A stretch of 64,000 nucleotides of DNA. Origin: Pseudomonadota bacterium (GTDB lineage: Bacteria; Pseudomonadota; Alphaproteobacteria; Reyranellales; Reyranellaceae). The notes under the pieces were generated by a model, which made no database searches, had not been told where the DNA came from, and saw only the letters and a list, made by a program, of their open reading frames with translations. Shown here one piece after another: positions 25,729 through 33,691 of the stretch; the stretch's first letter is position 1; each line of letters begins with the position of its first letter. The position numbers and the translations under genes are program-made. The stretch covers positions 1-64,000 of the forward strand of contig JAFEFF010000222.1 in the NCBI GenBank assembly GCA_018240745.1, read 5' to 3'.

Positions 25729-25998
25729 ATGCGCGATCGACAACAGACCCTGCAGCGCTTCGAGGACCGGCTGGGGCGGCTGGAAGCCCTGCGCCAGGAG
25801 AAACCGGCCCGTTGGCAGCTCTTGCATCTTCACAATGCGCTCGGCGCGCTGGAGGAGGGCCGCGACGACGCCGACCTGCATCTCGACGAGTTCGACCGTC
25901 ACGAGCTCGAGCGGGAATATCCCGAGCTGGAGGCGGATCGCGTGCCGAGCGTCGATGAGATCAGGACGCGCTTCAGCCTGCTCGGCGCCAGAGGCTGA
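25729..25998 (+). CDS. Small conserved-type hypothetical protein, charged and helical
   Basis: 89 residues starting MRDRQQTLQRFEDRLGRLEALRQEKPARWQLLHLHNALGALEEGRDDADLHLDE in pieces that look alpha-helical and highly charged. No domain, signal or membrane segment is recognised. GGAGGA lies 5 nt before the ATG, and codon use matches the surrounding genes, so it is probably real. It follows the H1-like gene by 58 bp on the same strand and may be co-transcribed. Confidence 0.6.
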   Translation: MRDRQQTLQRFEDRLGRLEALRQEKPARWQLLHLHNALGALEEGRDDADLHLDEFDRHELEREYPELEADRVPSVDEIRTRFSLLGARG

Positions 25999-26015
25999 GC
26001 GCATCCCGGCCCCGC

Positions 26016-26084
26016 GTGTGGGTCTGCGTGCTCGTCGTCGCCGTCGGCGTGATCGTGGTGGCGCTGCGCCGCGCCCTTCACTGA
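26016..26084 (+). CDS. Possible 22-residue single-helix membrane peptide
   Basis: A GTG-initiated frame encodes WVCVLVVAVGVIVVAL followed by RRALH, that is one hydrophobic helix with a basic end. There is no clear ribosome-binding site and it ends exactly against the convergent metY gene. It could be real but is too short to be confident. Confidence 0.2.
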   Translation: MWVCVLVVAVGVIVVALRRALH

Positions 26085-27377
26085 TCAGACGGCGGCCAGC
26101 GCCTGGTCGAGGTCGGCCAGGATGTCGTCGATATGCTCCAGCCCGATCGACAGGCGCACATAGCCAGGGGTGACACCGGTCTGCGCCTGCTCCTCGGGCG
26201 TGAGCTGCGAGTGCGTGGTCGACGCCGGATGGATGGCGAGGCTGCGCGCATCGCCGATGTTGGCGACGTGATAGAACATCTTGAGAGAGTCGATGAACTT
26301 GCGGCCGGCCTCGACGCCGCCCTCGAGCTCGAAGCCCAGCAGGGCGCCCATGCCGCGCGACAAGTACTTCTCGGCACGCTTCCTCGCCTCGCCCGTCATC
26401 ACGTTGGGATGGATCACCTTGGTGATCTTGGGATGGCTGCCGAGATGCTTCACGACGGCGTTGGCATTGTCGCAATGCACCCGCATGCGCAACGGCAGCG
26501 TCTCGAGGCCCTGGATGAACATGAACGCGTTGAACGGGCTCATCGCCGCGCCGACGTCGCGCAGCAGGGTGACGCGCGCCTTGATGATGTAGGCGATCGG
26601 GCCCATCGGCTTGACCGCCTGCGTCCACACCGCGCCGTGGTAGCTCGGGTCGGGTGTGTTCAGCATCGGGAAGCGGTCCTTGTGCGCCTCCCAGTCGAAG
26701 TTGCCGCCGTCGACCAGGATGCCGCCGATCGAGGTGCCGTGGCCGCCGATGTACTTGGTGGTCGAGTGCATGACGATCGCTGCGCCGTGATCGAGCGGCT
26801 TGCACAGTACCGGGGCGGCGGTGTTGTCCATGATCAGCGGCACGCCGAGCGAGCGGCCGATCGCGGCCACCTCGCCGATCGGGAACACGGCCAGCTTGGG
26901 GTTGGGCAGGGTCTCGGCGTAGTAGCAGCGGGTCTTCGCGTCGGTGGCGCGGCGGAAGTTCTCCGGATCGGCCGGGTCGACGAAGCGGCATTCGATGCCC
27001 ATCGACTTCATGGTGTTGGCGAACAGGTTCCAGGTGCCGCCATAGAGGTCGGTCGAGGCGACGAAGTTGTCGCCGGCGTGGCAGATGTTCTGGACCGCGA
27101 ACAGCGAGGCCGCCTGGCCCGAGCCCAGTCCCAGCGCCGCAACCCCGCCCTCGAGCGCCGCGACGCGCTGCTCGAGCACATCGTTCGTCGGGTTCATGAT
27201 GCGAGTGTAGATGTTGCCGAGCTCGGCCAGCCCGAACAGGTTCGAGGCGTGCTGGGTGTCGCGGAACTGGTAGCTCGTGGTCTGGTAGATCGGCACGGCG
27301 ACGGCGTTGGTCGCCGGATCGCTGCGGTAACCCGCGTGCAGCACGAGGGTTTCGGGATGCTTGCTGTTGGATGCCAT
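26085..27377 (-). CDS. metY: O-acetylhomoserine sulfhydrylase (O-acetylhomoserine aminocarboxypropyltransferase)
   Basis: 430 residues, the length of MetY, which makes homocysteine (or methionine with methanethiol) from O-acetyl-L-homoserine using PLP. The Cys/Met-metabolism fold shows AVPIYQTTSYQFRD, SGQAASLFAVQNICHAGDNFVAS, and the PLP lysine Lys208 in HSTTKYIGGHG, with the family C-terminus GYVRLSIGLEHIDDILADLDQAL. A GGGGAG ribosome-binding site precedes the ATG. I looked for a SAM-II riboswitch in the upstream sequence and did not find one. Confidence 0.94.
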   Translation of the reverse strand: MASNSKHPETLVLHAGYRSDPATNAVAVPIYQTTSYQFRDTQHASNLFGLAELGNIYTRIMNPTNDVLEQRVAALEGGVAALGLGSGQAASLFAVQNICHAGDNFVASTDLYGGTWNLFANTMKSMGIECRFVDPADPENFRRATDAKTRCYYAETLPNPKLAVFPIGEVAAIGRSLGVPLIMDNTAAPVLCKPLDHGAAIVMHSTTKYIGGHGTSIGGILVDGGNFDWEAHKDRFPMLNTPDPSYHGAVWTQAVKPMGPIAYIIKARVTLLRDVGAAMSPFNAFMFIQGLETLPLRMRVHCDNANAVVKHLGSHPKITKVIHPNVMTGEARKRAEKYLSRGMGALLGFELEGGVEAGRKFIDSLKMFYHVANIGDARSLAIHPASTTHSQLTPEEQAQTGVTPGYVRLSIGLEHIDDILADLDQALAAV

Positions 27378-27651
27378 CGGTGACTCCCCTGATGCGGGGC
27401 GCGACTATGCCCGTCCGGGAGTATAGGGCAACCGAAGGATATGATTGGCGTAACCGACGAAACGAGTTTTTTCTTTTGCCGAAGGCCCCGAGGCGTGGAT
27501 TGGCGATCTGCCCGCCGTGCAGCGGTCGCTGCCTGATCGACGACGCTATCGGTGGACACCACGGCTGGCATGCCGTCCTTGCAGTTACGCGAGGAAGAGC
27601 AAGACACAGGCCAAGTCCCTCGTCTATATGGGGGCGACCGCGGGGGCGGAT

Positions 27652-27843
27652 ATGGGCAGGGATCCGAATCGGTTCTGGTGGCTGAAGCTCGTGCTGATCG
27701 CAGTCTGCTGCGTCGGCGTCTGGTACTTCGAGCACACACTTTTCCCGCACAATAGCGGCTGGCTGGGCGTCATCATCGGCCTGGTGCTGGGCGCCTTCCT
27801 GGCCACGGTCTACGAGGACTATATCGACCAGAACACCGAGTGA
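27652..27843 (+). CDS. Small membrane protein of unknown function
   Basis: 63 residues from ATG 27652 (or 71 from ATG 27628). Two hydrophobic segments are evident, LKLVLIAVCCVGVWYFEH and GWLGVIIGLVLGAFLATVY, joined by a short loop, with a polar, acidic tail (EDYIDQNTE). No family recognised. GGGGG lies 5 nt before the ATG. The 270 bp between metY and this gene hold no other feature I can support beyond the metY leader. Confidence 0.5.
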   Translation: MGRDPNRFWWLKLVLIAVCCVGVWYFEHTLFPHNSGWLGVIIGLVLGAFLATVYEDYIDQNTE

Positions 27844-27856
27844 CGCCTTCAAGTGA

Positions 27857-28276
27857 CGGGCGTGCCTGCTCGGCCCGCCCGGCTGCGGCAAGACCACGGC
27901 CTTGCGCATGATCGGCCTGCTGACCGCGCTCGACCACTTCGTGAAGGCCGATGATGCGGCAGCGAATGCCGCGCTCGAAGGCCGGCTGCGGGCAATCGCC
28001 GCAGCACTCGACGGTCACGATGTGGCCCTCGTTCCGGCGGCGGAGCGGCACGTCGCGCGCGGAGTGCTCACGCTCGATCCGCAGATCCTCTTGCCGGAGC
28101 ACGACGCACCGCTGATCTCGGCGCTCGCGGCCGCGTTCAGTCGAAGGGCGCGGCTTGACGAGTCGTTACCGTGTCGGCAGGGTGATTTCACGGCGAAAAA
28201 AGTAGCGATTAGCGGACGCGTGCGTACCGAGGACTGTTCGGCGTTGAGTGGTTCCAGTCGAGTCCGAGCTGCGTAA
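27857..28276 (+). pseudogene. Chimeric gene remnant: ABC ATPase Walker A joined to a PLP-enzyme-like fragment
   Basis: The frame opens only after a stop at 27854. It reads LLGPPGCGKTTALRMI, a near-perfect PotA-type Walker A, with no upstream ABC sequence. At MIG it changes into GLLTALDHFVKADDAAANAA...ALEGRLRAIAAALDGHDV and GVLTLDPQILLPEHDAPLISAL. That resembles the C-terminal part of SelA/DgaE-like PLP-dependent enzymes (moderate certainty). From about 28150 the frame looks non-coding. No ABC or SelA gene body is adjacent. I read this as a deletion scar that fused two genes. An alternative start at ATG 27908 exists but would give an incomplete protein. Confidence 0.45.
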
Positions 28277-28309
28277 ACAAAAAATCGATCGAAAACAGGG
28301 AGGATGTCC

Positions 28310-29506
28310 ATGACGTCCCAGCGCCTATTGGCGATGACTTTTGCCGTGGCTCTCATTCCGGCAGCCGCGGTTGCCGAGGATCCGATCAAGATCGGCTATC
28401 CGATGCCGCTCTCCGGTCCCGCGTCGGTCTATGGCGTCCCGATCGTCAAGGGCGCCGAAATGGCCGTGCAGGAGATCAACGCTGCCGGCGGCGTCAAAGG
28501 CCGCAAGCTGGAGCTGCTGACGCGCGACAGCAAGGCGAGCGCCGACGAGGCGGTGCGTCTCGCCCGCGAGCTGATCATCAAGAACGGCGTCGACTTCCTG
28601 TCGGGCACGCTGACCTCGGCGGAGGCGCCGGCGGTCTCGACCATCGCCAAGGAGAACAAGATCGTCTTCGTCGCGCCGACCTCGAAGACGATCCAGCTCG
28701 TGTCGCCGAAGAATCTGCATCCCTACATCTTCCGCCTCGCCTCGAACACCGACATCGACGGCCGCACCGGCGCGTCGATCATCGCCAAGTGGAAGGACGT
28801 GAAGCGGGTCGCCACCATCGCGCCCGACTATGCCTACGGCCGCGACGCGGTCGGCGCCTTCGTCGAGTTCATCAAGAAGGCGCGGCCCGACATCGAGATC
28901 GTCGACCAGCAATGGCCGAAGCTCGGCACGGCCGACTTCACGCCGTTCATCACCGCGCAGATGGGCAAGAAGCCGGACGCGGTGTTCTGCGACGTGTTCG
29001 GCGGTGATTTCGTCACCCTCGCCAAGCAGGCGGCGCCGCTCGGCTACTTCAAGATGATCAACAACCGCCTGGTCGATGGCGGCGAGGTCGGCACGACGGA
29101 TGCCGCCCTGGCGCTCGGCAAGGACTATCCCTACGGCATCTGGTCCGACACCTACGACCCGGTGATCTGGCCGGAGAACGAGCCGCCGGCGCACAAGGCC
29201 TACATCGAGCACCTGAAGACGTTCACCAAGCAGGAGTACGCCTCCGGCTGGGCGATCATGGGCTATGCGTCGATCCTGGCGCTGAAGGCCGGCATCGAGA
29301 AGGCGGGCAGCACCAAGTCCGAGGCGGTCGCCAAGGCGATGCTCGGGCTGAGCTTCGATACGCCGATCGGCAAGCTCACCTTCGACGCCAAGACCCATGA
29401 GACCGGAATGGGCGAGTTCTGGGGCCAGATGGTGAAGGACGATCGCTATCCCTTCGCCATCATGAAGAATCCCACATACCTCTCGCAGGGACCCTATACG
29501 CAGTAG
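28310..29506 (+). CDS. Periplasmic substrate-binding protein of branched-chain-type ABC importer (second importer)
   Basis: 398 residues with a Sec-type signal peptide (MTSQRLLAMTFAVALIPAAAVAED, cleavage after AVA) and a Peripla_BP_6 body: DPIKIGYPMPLSGPASVYGVPIVKGAEMAV, INAAGGVKGRKLELLTRDS, IAPDYAYGRDAVGAFVEF. The ATG at 28310 is 6 nt after GGGAGG; the ATG at 28304 is too close to it. First gene of the second liv-type operon. A GC-rich hairpin at 29577-29598 separates it from livH and may favour its higher expression. Confidence 0.9.
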   Translation: MTSQRLLAMTFAVALIPAAAVAEDPIKIGYPMPLSGPASVYGVPIVKGAEMAVQEINAAGGVKGRKLELLTRDSKASADEAVRLARELIIKNGVDFLSGTLTSAEAPAVSTIAKENKIVFVAPTSKTIQLVSPKNLHPYIFRLASNTDIDGRTGASIIAKWKDVKRVATIAPDYAYGRDAVGAFVEFIKKARPDIEIVDQQWPKLGTADFTPFITAQMGKKPDAVFCDVFGGDFVTLAKQAAPLGYFKMINNRLVDGGEVGTTDAALALGKDYPYGIWSDTYDPVIWPENEPPAHKAYIEHLKTFTKQEYASGWAIMGYASILALKAGIEKAGSTKSEAVAKAMLGLSFDTPIGKLTFDAKTHETGMGEFWGQMVKDDRYPFAIMKNPTYLSQGPYTQ

Positions 29507-29576
29507 CGGCGCGCATCGCGGCCGTTCCCGGGTGAGGGATCCGCAGACTCCAGACGGGACAGGCTTCCTCCCCCGG

Positions 29577-29598
29577 ACCCGGGGGAGGGGCCGTGTCC
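29577..29598. repeat. Short GC palindrome (partial member of the CTTCCTCCC repeat family) after the binding-protein gene
   Basis: CTTCCTCC at 29574 begins the motif. CCTCCCCCGG (29577-29586) and CCGGGGGAGG (29589-29598) are perfect 10-bp complements with a 2-nt loop. It lies between the binding-protein gene and livH and could protect or attenuate the mRNA. Confidence 0.6.
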
Positions 29599-29638
29599 TT
29601 GCGGCGCTTCCGGTCGGGGTGACACGAGAGGCTGGGCG

Positions 29639-30523
29639 ATGACTGACTTGTCGTTCCTGTTCACGCAGTTCCTCGGCGGGCTGACCACGGCGATGTTCCT
29701 GTTCCTGATTGCGTCGGGACTGTCGCTGGTGTTCGGCGTGATGCGCGTGCTGAACTTCGCACACGGCTCGTTCTACATGCTGGGCGCCTACCTTGCCTGG
29801 CAGGCCGTGCAGTGGCTCTCGCCGCTGCTGGAGAGCTTCTGGCTGGCCGCCCTGTTCGCGGCGCTGGCCGTCGCCGTGCTCGGCGGCCTCGTCGAGAGAC
29901 TGCTGCTGCGCCACATGTACGGCAAGGAAGAACTCTACCAGCTGCTGCTCACCTACGCGCTGGTCCTGATCCTCGGCGACGCCGCGAAGGCGATCTGGGG
30001 CACGCAGCAGCTCTCGGTGTCGCGCCCGCCGATTCTCGACGGCGCCATCGAGATGTTCGGCTCCGTGCTGCCGGTCTACAACCTGTTCATCATGCTGGCC
30101 GGCGGAGCGATCGCCGTGGTCGGCTGGCTGATCCTGTCGCGCAGCTCGGCCGGACGCATGGTGCGGGCGGCGGCGCTCGACCGCGAGATGCTCGGTGCGC
30201 TCGGCGCCAACGTCGGCGCGCTCTACACCGGGATGTTCATGGCGAGCTCGTTCCTCGCCGGCCTGTCCGGCGCGCTGGTCACGCCGATCCAGAGCATCGT
30301 GCCGGGCATGGACGTGGAGGTCATCGTCGAGGCGTTCATCGTCGTGGTGATCGGCGGCCTCGGCTCGTTCTGGGGCACGTTCTGGGGCTCGCTGATCTAT
30401 GGCCAGGTGCTGTCGTTCGGCATCCTCATCATGCCGAGCTTCTCGCTGTTCTCGGTGTTCGCCCTGATGGCGGTGATCCTGATCGTCCGTCCCTGGGGTC
30501 TGTTCGGAAAGCCGATGCGATGA
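29639..30523 (+). CDS. livH: Branched-chain-type ABC transporter permease (LivH family), second importer
   Basis: 294 residues. FLIASGLSLVFGVMRVLNFAHGSFYMLGAYLAWQAV near the N-terminus and VVVIGGLGSFWGTFWGSLIYGQVL near the C-terminus identify LivH. About eight membrane helices are predicted by eye. Its stop overlaps the livM start as ATGA. Confidence 0.91.
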   Translation: MTDLSFLFTQFLGGLTTAMFLFLIASGLSLVFGVMRVLNFAHGSFYMLGAYLAWQAVQWLSPLLESFWLAALFAALAVAVLGGLVERLLLRHMYGKEELYQLLLTYALVLILGDAAKAIWGTQQLSVSRPPILDGAIEMFGSVLPVYNLFIMLAGGAIAVVGWLILSRSSAGRMVRAAALDREMLGALGANVGALYTGMFMASSFLAGLSGALVTPIQSIVPGMDVEVIVEAFIVVVIGGLGSFWGTFWGSLIYGQVLSFGILIMPSFSLFSVFALMAVILIVRPWGLFGKPMR

Positions 30524-31557
30524 AGACGAACGATCTCGCAAGCCGCATTCCCTGGACGCTCGTCGTCTTCCTCGTGGCCTTGGTCGTGCCGTGGCTCGGC
30601 TCGCGCTACAATACGTTTCTCGCGACGCAGATCGCGATCAGCGGCCTGTTCGCCGTGAGCCTGAACCTCCTGCTCGGCACGACCGGCCTGGTCTCGTTCG
30701 GCCATGTCGCCTATTTCGGCATCGGCGCGTACGTCTGCGGCATCCTGATGAAGACCTACGCCATGCCGTTCTCGATCGCCCTGCCGGCGGCGGCGTTGGG
30801 CGCCGCCTTTGCCTCGCTGGTGTTCGGTTTCTTCTGCGTGCGTCTCACGCGCATCTACTTCGCCATGCTGTCGCTTGCCTTCTCGCAGATCATCTGGGCG
30901 ATCGCCTACAAGTGGAACGACGTCACCGGCGGCGACCAGGGCCTGCCGGACGTACCCTATCCCGATCTCGACTGGATGAATTCGATCCCGCTGCTCGGTG
31001 ATTTGCGCATCGCCGGCCAGTTCTACGTGGTGACCCTGGTGGTGGTCGGCCTGTCGTTGGCGGCGATGCGGCGAATCATCAATTCGCCGTTCGGCCGCAT
31101 GTTGACGACGATCCGCGAGAATGCCGAACGGGCGTCGGCGATCGGCGTCGACGTGCGCCGCTACGAGCTCGCCGCCTTCGTGGTCGCCGGCGGCTTCGCC
31201 GGCATCGCCGGCGCGCTGTTCGGCATCTTCAGCCGCGGCGTCTTCTCCGACTACGTCTTCTGGCCGAAGTCCGCCGAAGTGATGATCATGACCATCCTGG
31301 GCGGCATCGACCATTTCTGGGGCCCGGTCGTCGGTGCGGCGACGCTCGTGCTCCTGAACCAGGAAACCACGTCCTACACCGAGTACTGGTCGTTCGTCCT
31401 CGGCACGATCCTGCTCGTCCTGTTGTTCGCCTTTCCCGGCGGCATCGTCGGCGGCCTGTCGGCCGGCTTCGCCTGGCTGCGCCGGAAGAGAAGGGGCGCC
31501 GCCGGTCCCGAGACGGGCAGTGCCGAGGTCGCCACCGTCGAGGTGAAGCGTGCTTGA
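30520..31557 (+). CDS. livM: Branched-chain-type ABC transporter permease (LivM family), second importer
   Basis: 345 residues. LNLLLGTTGLVSFGHVAYFGIGAYVCGIL is the LivM hallmark, and RENAERASAIGVDVRRYELAAFVVAGGFAGIAGAL is the coupling-helix region. The C-terminal tail after the last helix is long and charged (RRKRRGAAGPETG). ATG 30520 overlaps the livH stop by 4 nt. Confidence 0.91.
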   Translation: MKTNDLASRIPWTLVVFLVALVVPWLGSRYNTFLATQIAISGLFAVSLNLLLGTTGLVSFGHVAYFGIGAYVCGILMKTYAMPFSIALPAAALGAAFASLVFGFFCVRLTRIYFAMLSLAFSQIIWAIAYKWNDVTGGDQGLPDVPYPDLDWMNSIPLLGDLRIAGQFYVVTLVVVGLSLAAMRRIINSPFGRMLTTIRENAERASAIGVDVRRYELAAFVVAGGFAGIAGALFGIFSRGVFSDYVFWPKSAEVMIMTILGGIDHFWGPVVGAATLVLLNQETTSYTEYWSFVLGTILLVLLFAFPGGIVGGLSAGFAWLRRKRRGAAGPETGSAEVATVEVKRA

Positions 31558-32284
31558 GGTGAAGGGCCTGTCCAAGTCGTTCGGCGGCTTCCGCGCCGTC
31601 AGCGACGTCGACCTCGCGGTGGCGGAAGGCGAGATCGCCGCGGTGATCGGCCCGAACGGCGCCGGCAAGTCGACGCTGTTCAATCTGATCACCGGCCATC
31701 TGCAGCCGACCGCCGGCCGCGTCCTGGTCGACGGGCGCGACATCACCGGCGTGGCGCCGTACAGGATCTGCGGCATGGGCATGGGGCGGTCGTTCCAGCG
31801 CACCAACATCTTCCCCAGGCTGACCGTGCTCGAGAACGTGCAGGCGGCCTTCCTGATCCATCGCGGCCAGGGGCCGAACTTCTGGTCCCGGTCGGAGCGG
31901 CTCTATCGCGCCGACTGCGAGGCGCTGCTCGCCTCGATCGGCCTGGCCGGCCAGGCCCGGACCACCGCGGGCACGCTGTCCTACGGCAACCAGAAACAGC
32001 TCGAGCTCGGCATCGCGCTGGCGAGCGATCCCAAGATCCTGCTGCTCGACGAACCGACCGCCGGCATGTCGGCGAGCGAGACCCACGAGTCGATTGCGCT
32101 CCTCGAGCGGATCGCGCGCCAGCGCGGGCTGACGCTGCTGTTCACCGAGCACGACATGGCGGTGGTGTTCTCGATCGCCCAGAAGATCGCGGTGCTGCAC
32201 CAGGGCCGCATCATCGCCCACGGCGATCCGGCGACGGTGCGGGCGGACGCCGAAGTCCGCCGCGTCTACCTGGGTGACCACTGA
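31550..32284 (+). CDS. livG: Branched-chain-type ABC transporter ATP-binding protein (LivG family), second importer
   Basis: 244 residues from a GTG that lies 8 nt inside the end of livM. Walker A GPNGAGKST (34-42), GRSFQRTNIFPRLTVLENVQ, signature LSYGNQKQLELGIAL, Walker B ILLLDEPTAGM and H-loop LFTEHDMAVVFSIA are intact, in contrast with the degenerate signature of the LivG of the first importer. The stop shares one base with the livF start. Confidence 0.92.
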   Translation: MLEVKGLSKSFGGFRAVSDVDLAVAEGEIAAVIGPNGAGKSTLFNLITGHLQPTAGRVLVDGRDITGVAPYRICGMGMGRSFQRTNIFPRLTVLENVQAAFLIHRGQGPNFWSRSERLYRADCEALLASIGLAGQARTTAGTLSYGNQKQLELGIALASDPKILLLDEPTAGMSASETHESIALLERIARQRGLTLLFTEHDMAVVFSIAQKIAVLHQGRIIAHGDPATVRADAEVRRVYLGDH

Positions 32285-32991
32285 TGGGTGCCTTGCTGGA
32301 GCTCCAGGACGTGCATGCGGCCTACGGGCTGAGCCGCGTGCTGTTCGGCATCACGCTCGAGGTCAACCAGGGCGAATGCGTCTGCCTGCTGGGACGGAAC
32401 GGCGTCGGCAAGACCACGACCATGCGCACCGTCATGGGATTGACGCCGCCCAGCACGGGCCACGTCCGCTTCAGGTCGGGGGACATCACCGGCTGGGCGC
32501 CCTATCGCGTCGCCCGCGCCGGCATCGGCTTCGTCCCGGAGGATCGCCGCGTGTTCGCCGAGCTTTCGGTGTGGGAGAATCTCGACGTTGCCCGCCGTGC
32601 CGCGGCGCGTCCCGGACACTGGACGATCGACTCGGTCATCGAGCTCTTTCCCGTGCTGGGCGCCCTGCGCGACCGGCAGAGCGGGTTCCTCTCCGGTGGC
32701 GAGCAGCAGATGCTGACCATCGCCCGCACGCTGATGGGCAACCCCGATCTGCTGCTGCTGGACGAGCCGTCGGAAGGCCTGGCGCCGCTGGTGGTCCAGG
32801 CGCTCCTGACCAAGATCGGCGAGCTCAAGGCGCAGGGCCTGACGATCCTGTTGGCGGAGCAGGGGATCGAGTTCTCCCTGGCGCTGGCCGACCGCGTGTA
32901 CGTGCTGGAGAAGGGGTCCGTGCGCTTTGCCGGGCCCTCCGCCGCGCTGAGGTCCGACCGCGCGCTGCTCGACCGGTTGCTGGCGCTTTGA
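32284..32991 (+). CDS. livF: Branched-chain-type ABC transporter ATP-binding protein (LivF family), second importer
   Basis: 235 residues. Walker A GRNGVGKTT (37-45), IGFVPEDRRVFAELSVWENL, signature FLSGGEQQMLTIARTL, Walker B LLLLDEPSEGLAP and LLAEQGIEFSLALADRVYVL make it a standard LivF. Last gene of the operon. Confidence 0.92.
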   Translation: MGALLELQDVHAAYGLSRVLFGITLEVNQGECVCLLGRNGVGKTTTMRTVMGLTPPSTGHVRFRSGDITGWAPYRVARAGIGFVPEDRRVFAELSVWENLDVARRAAARPGHWTIDSVIELFPVLGALRDRQSGFLSGGEQQMLTIARTLMGNPDLLLLDEPSEGLAPLVVQALLTKIGELKAQGLTILLAEQGIEFSLALADRVYVLEKGSVRFAGPSAALRSDRALLDRLLAL

Positions 32992-33083
32992 GGGAAAATC
33001 AACGTTCGCCACGGACGCCTTGCCCTATCATGAAGATGTTCCCGGGCGAAAAATGCCCGTGAACCTCAAAGGAGGGCGATGCA

Positions 33084-33691
33084 ATGGTGCGCAAGCTTGC
33101 GGCCGAATTCATCGGAACGGCCTGGTTGGTTCTCGGCGGCTGCGGCTCGGCCGTGCTCGCCGCGGCATTTCCCCAGCTCGGGATCGGCTTCGCGGGCGTG
33201 GCGCTCGCGTTCGGCCTGACGGTCCTGACCATGGCCTATGCTATCGGTCACGTCTCGGGCTGCCATCTCAATCCCGCCGTGTCGGTCGGCCTGTGGGCGG
33301 GCGGCCGGTTCAGGTCGGCCGAGCTGGTGCCCTACATCGTGGCGCAGGTACTGGGCGCGATCGCCGGCGCGGCGGTGCTCTACGCCATCGCCAGCGGCAA
33401 GGCCGGCTTCGACGTTCATGCCGGCTTCGCCAGCAACGGTTTCGGCGAGCACTCGCCGGGCGGGTATTCGCTGGCGGCGGGCTTCGCCTGCGAGGTCGCG
33501 ATGACCTTCGGCTTCCTGTTCGTGATTCTCGGCGCGACGCATGGCAGCGCGCCGAAGGGCTTCGCGCCGATCGCGATCGGCCTCTGCCTGACCCTGATCC
33601 ACCTGATCAGCATCCCGGTCACCTCGTGTATCGCGTGATCGGCGGCGAGGAGCCGGCAGTCGAAATCGCGGGTGATGCGAGGCGCGCCTAG
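33084..33691 (+). pseudogene. aqpZ: Aquaporin Z with an internal deletion and frameshift
   Basis: The open frame (33084-33638, 184 residues) is clearly AqpZ up to LTLIHLISIPVT: helices 1-5, first NPA motif at 63-65 (GCHLNPAVSVGL). Then it stops after three more residues. AqpZ proteins continue with the second NPA box and a sixth helix before ending VYRVIGGEE. That ending is present in another frame at about 33625-33655 (LVYRVIGGEEP). So roughly 35-40 codons, holding the second NPA and helix 6, are missing and the frame has shifted. The channel needs both NPA half-helices, so this copy is probably non-functional. The intact part is well conserved, so the loss looks recent; an assembly error is the other option. 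Confidence 0.8.

Noticed and set aside
27378..27500. Possible SAM-II riboswitch upstream of metY
   Set aside because: Alphaproteobacterial metY genes often carry one, but the conserved SAM-II pseudoknot sequence is not recognisable on the minus strand; only a GGGGAG ribosome-binding site and an isolated TATACT without a matching -35 are seen.
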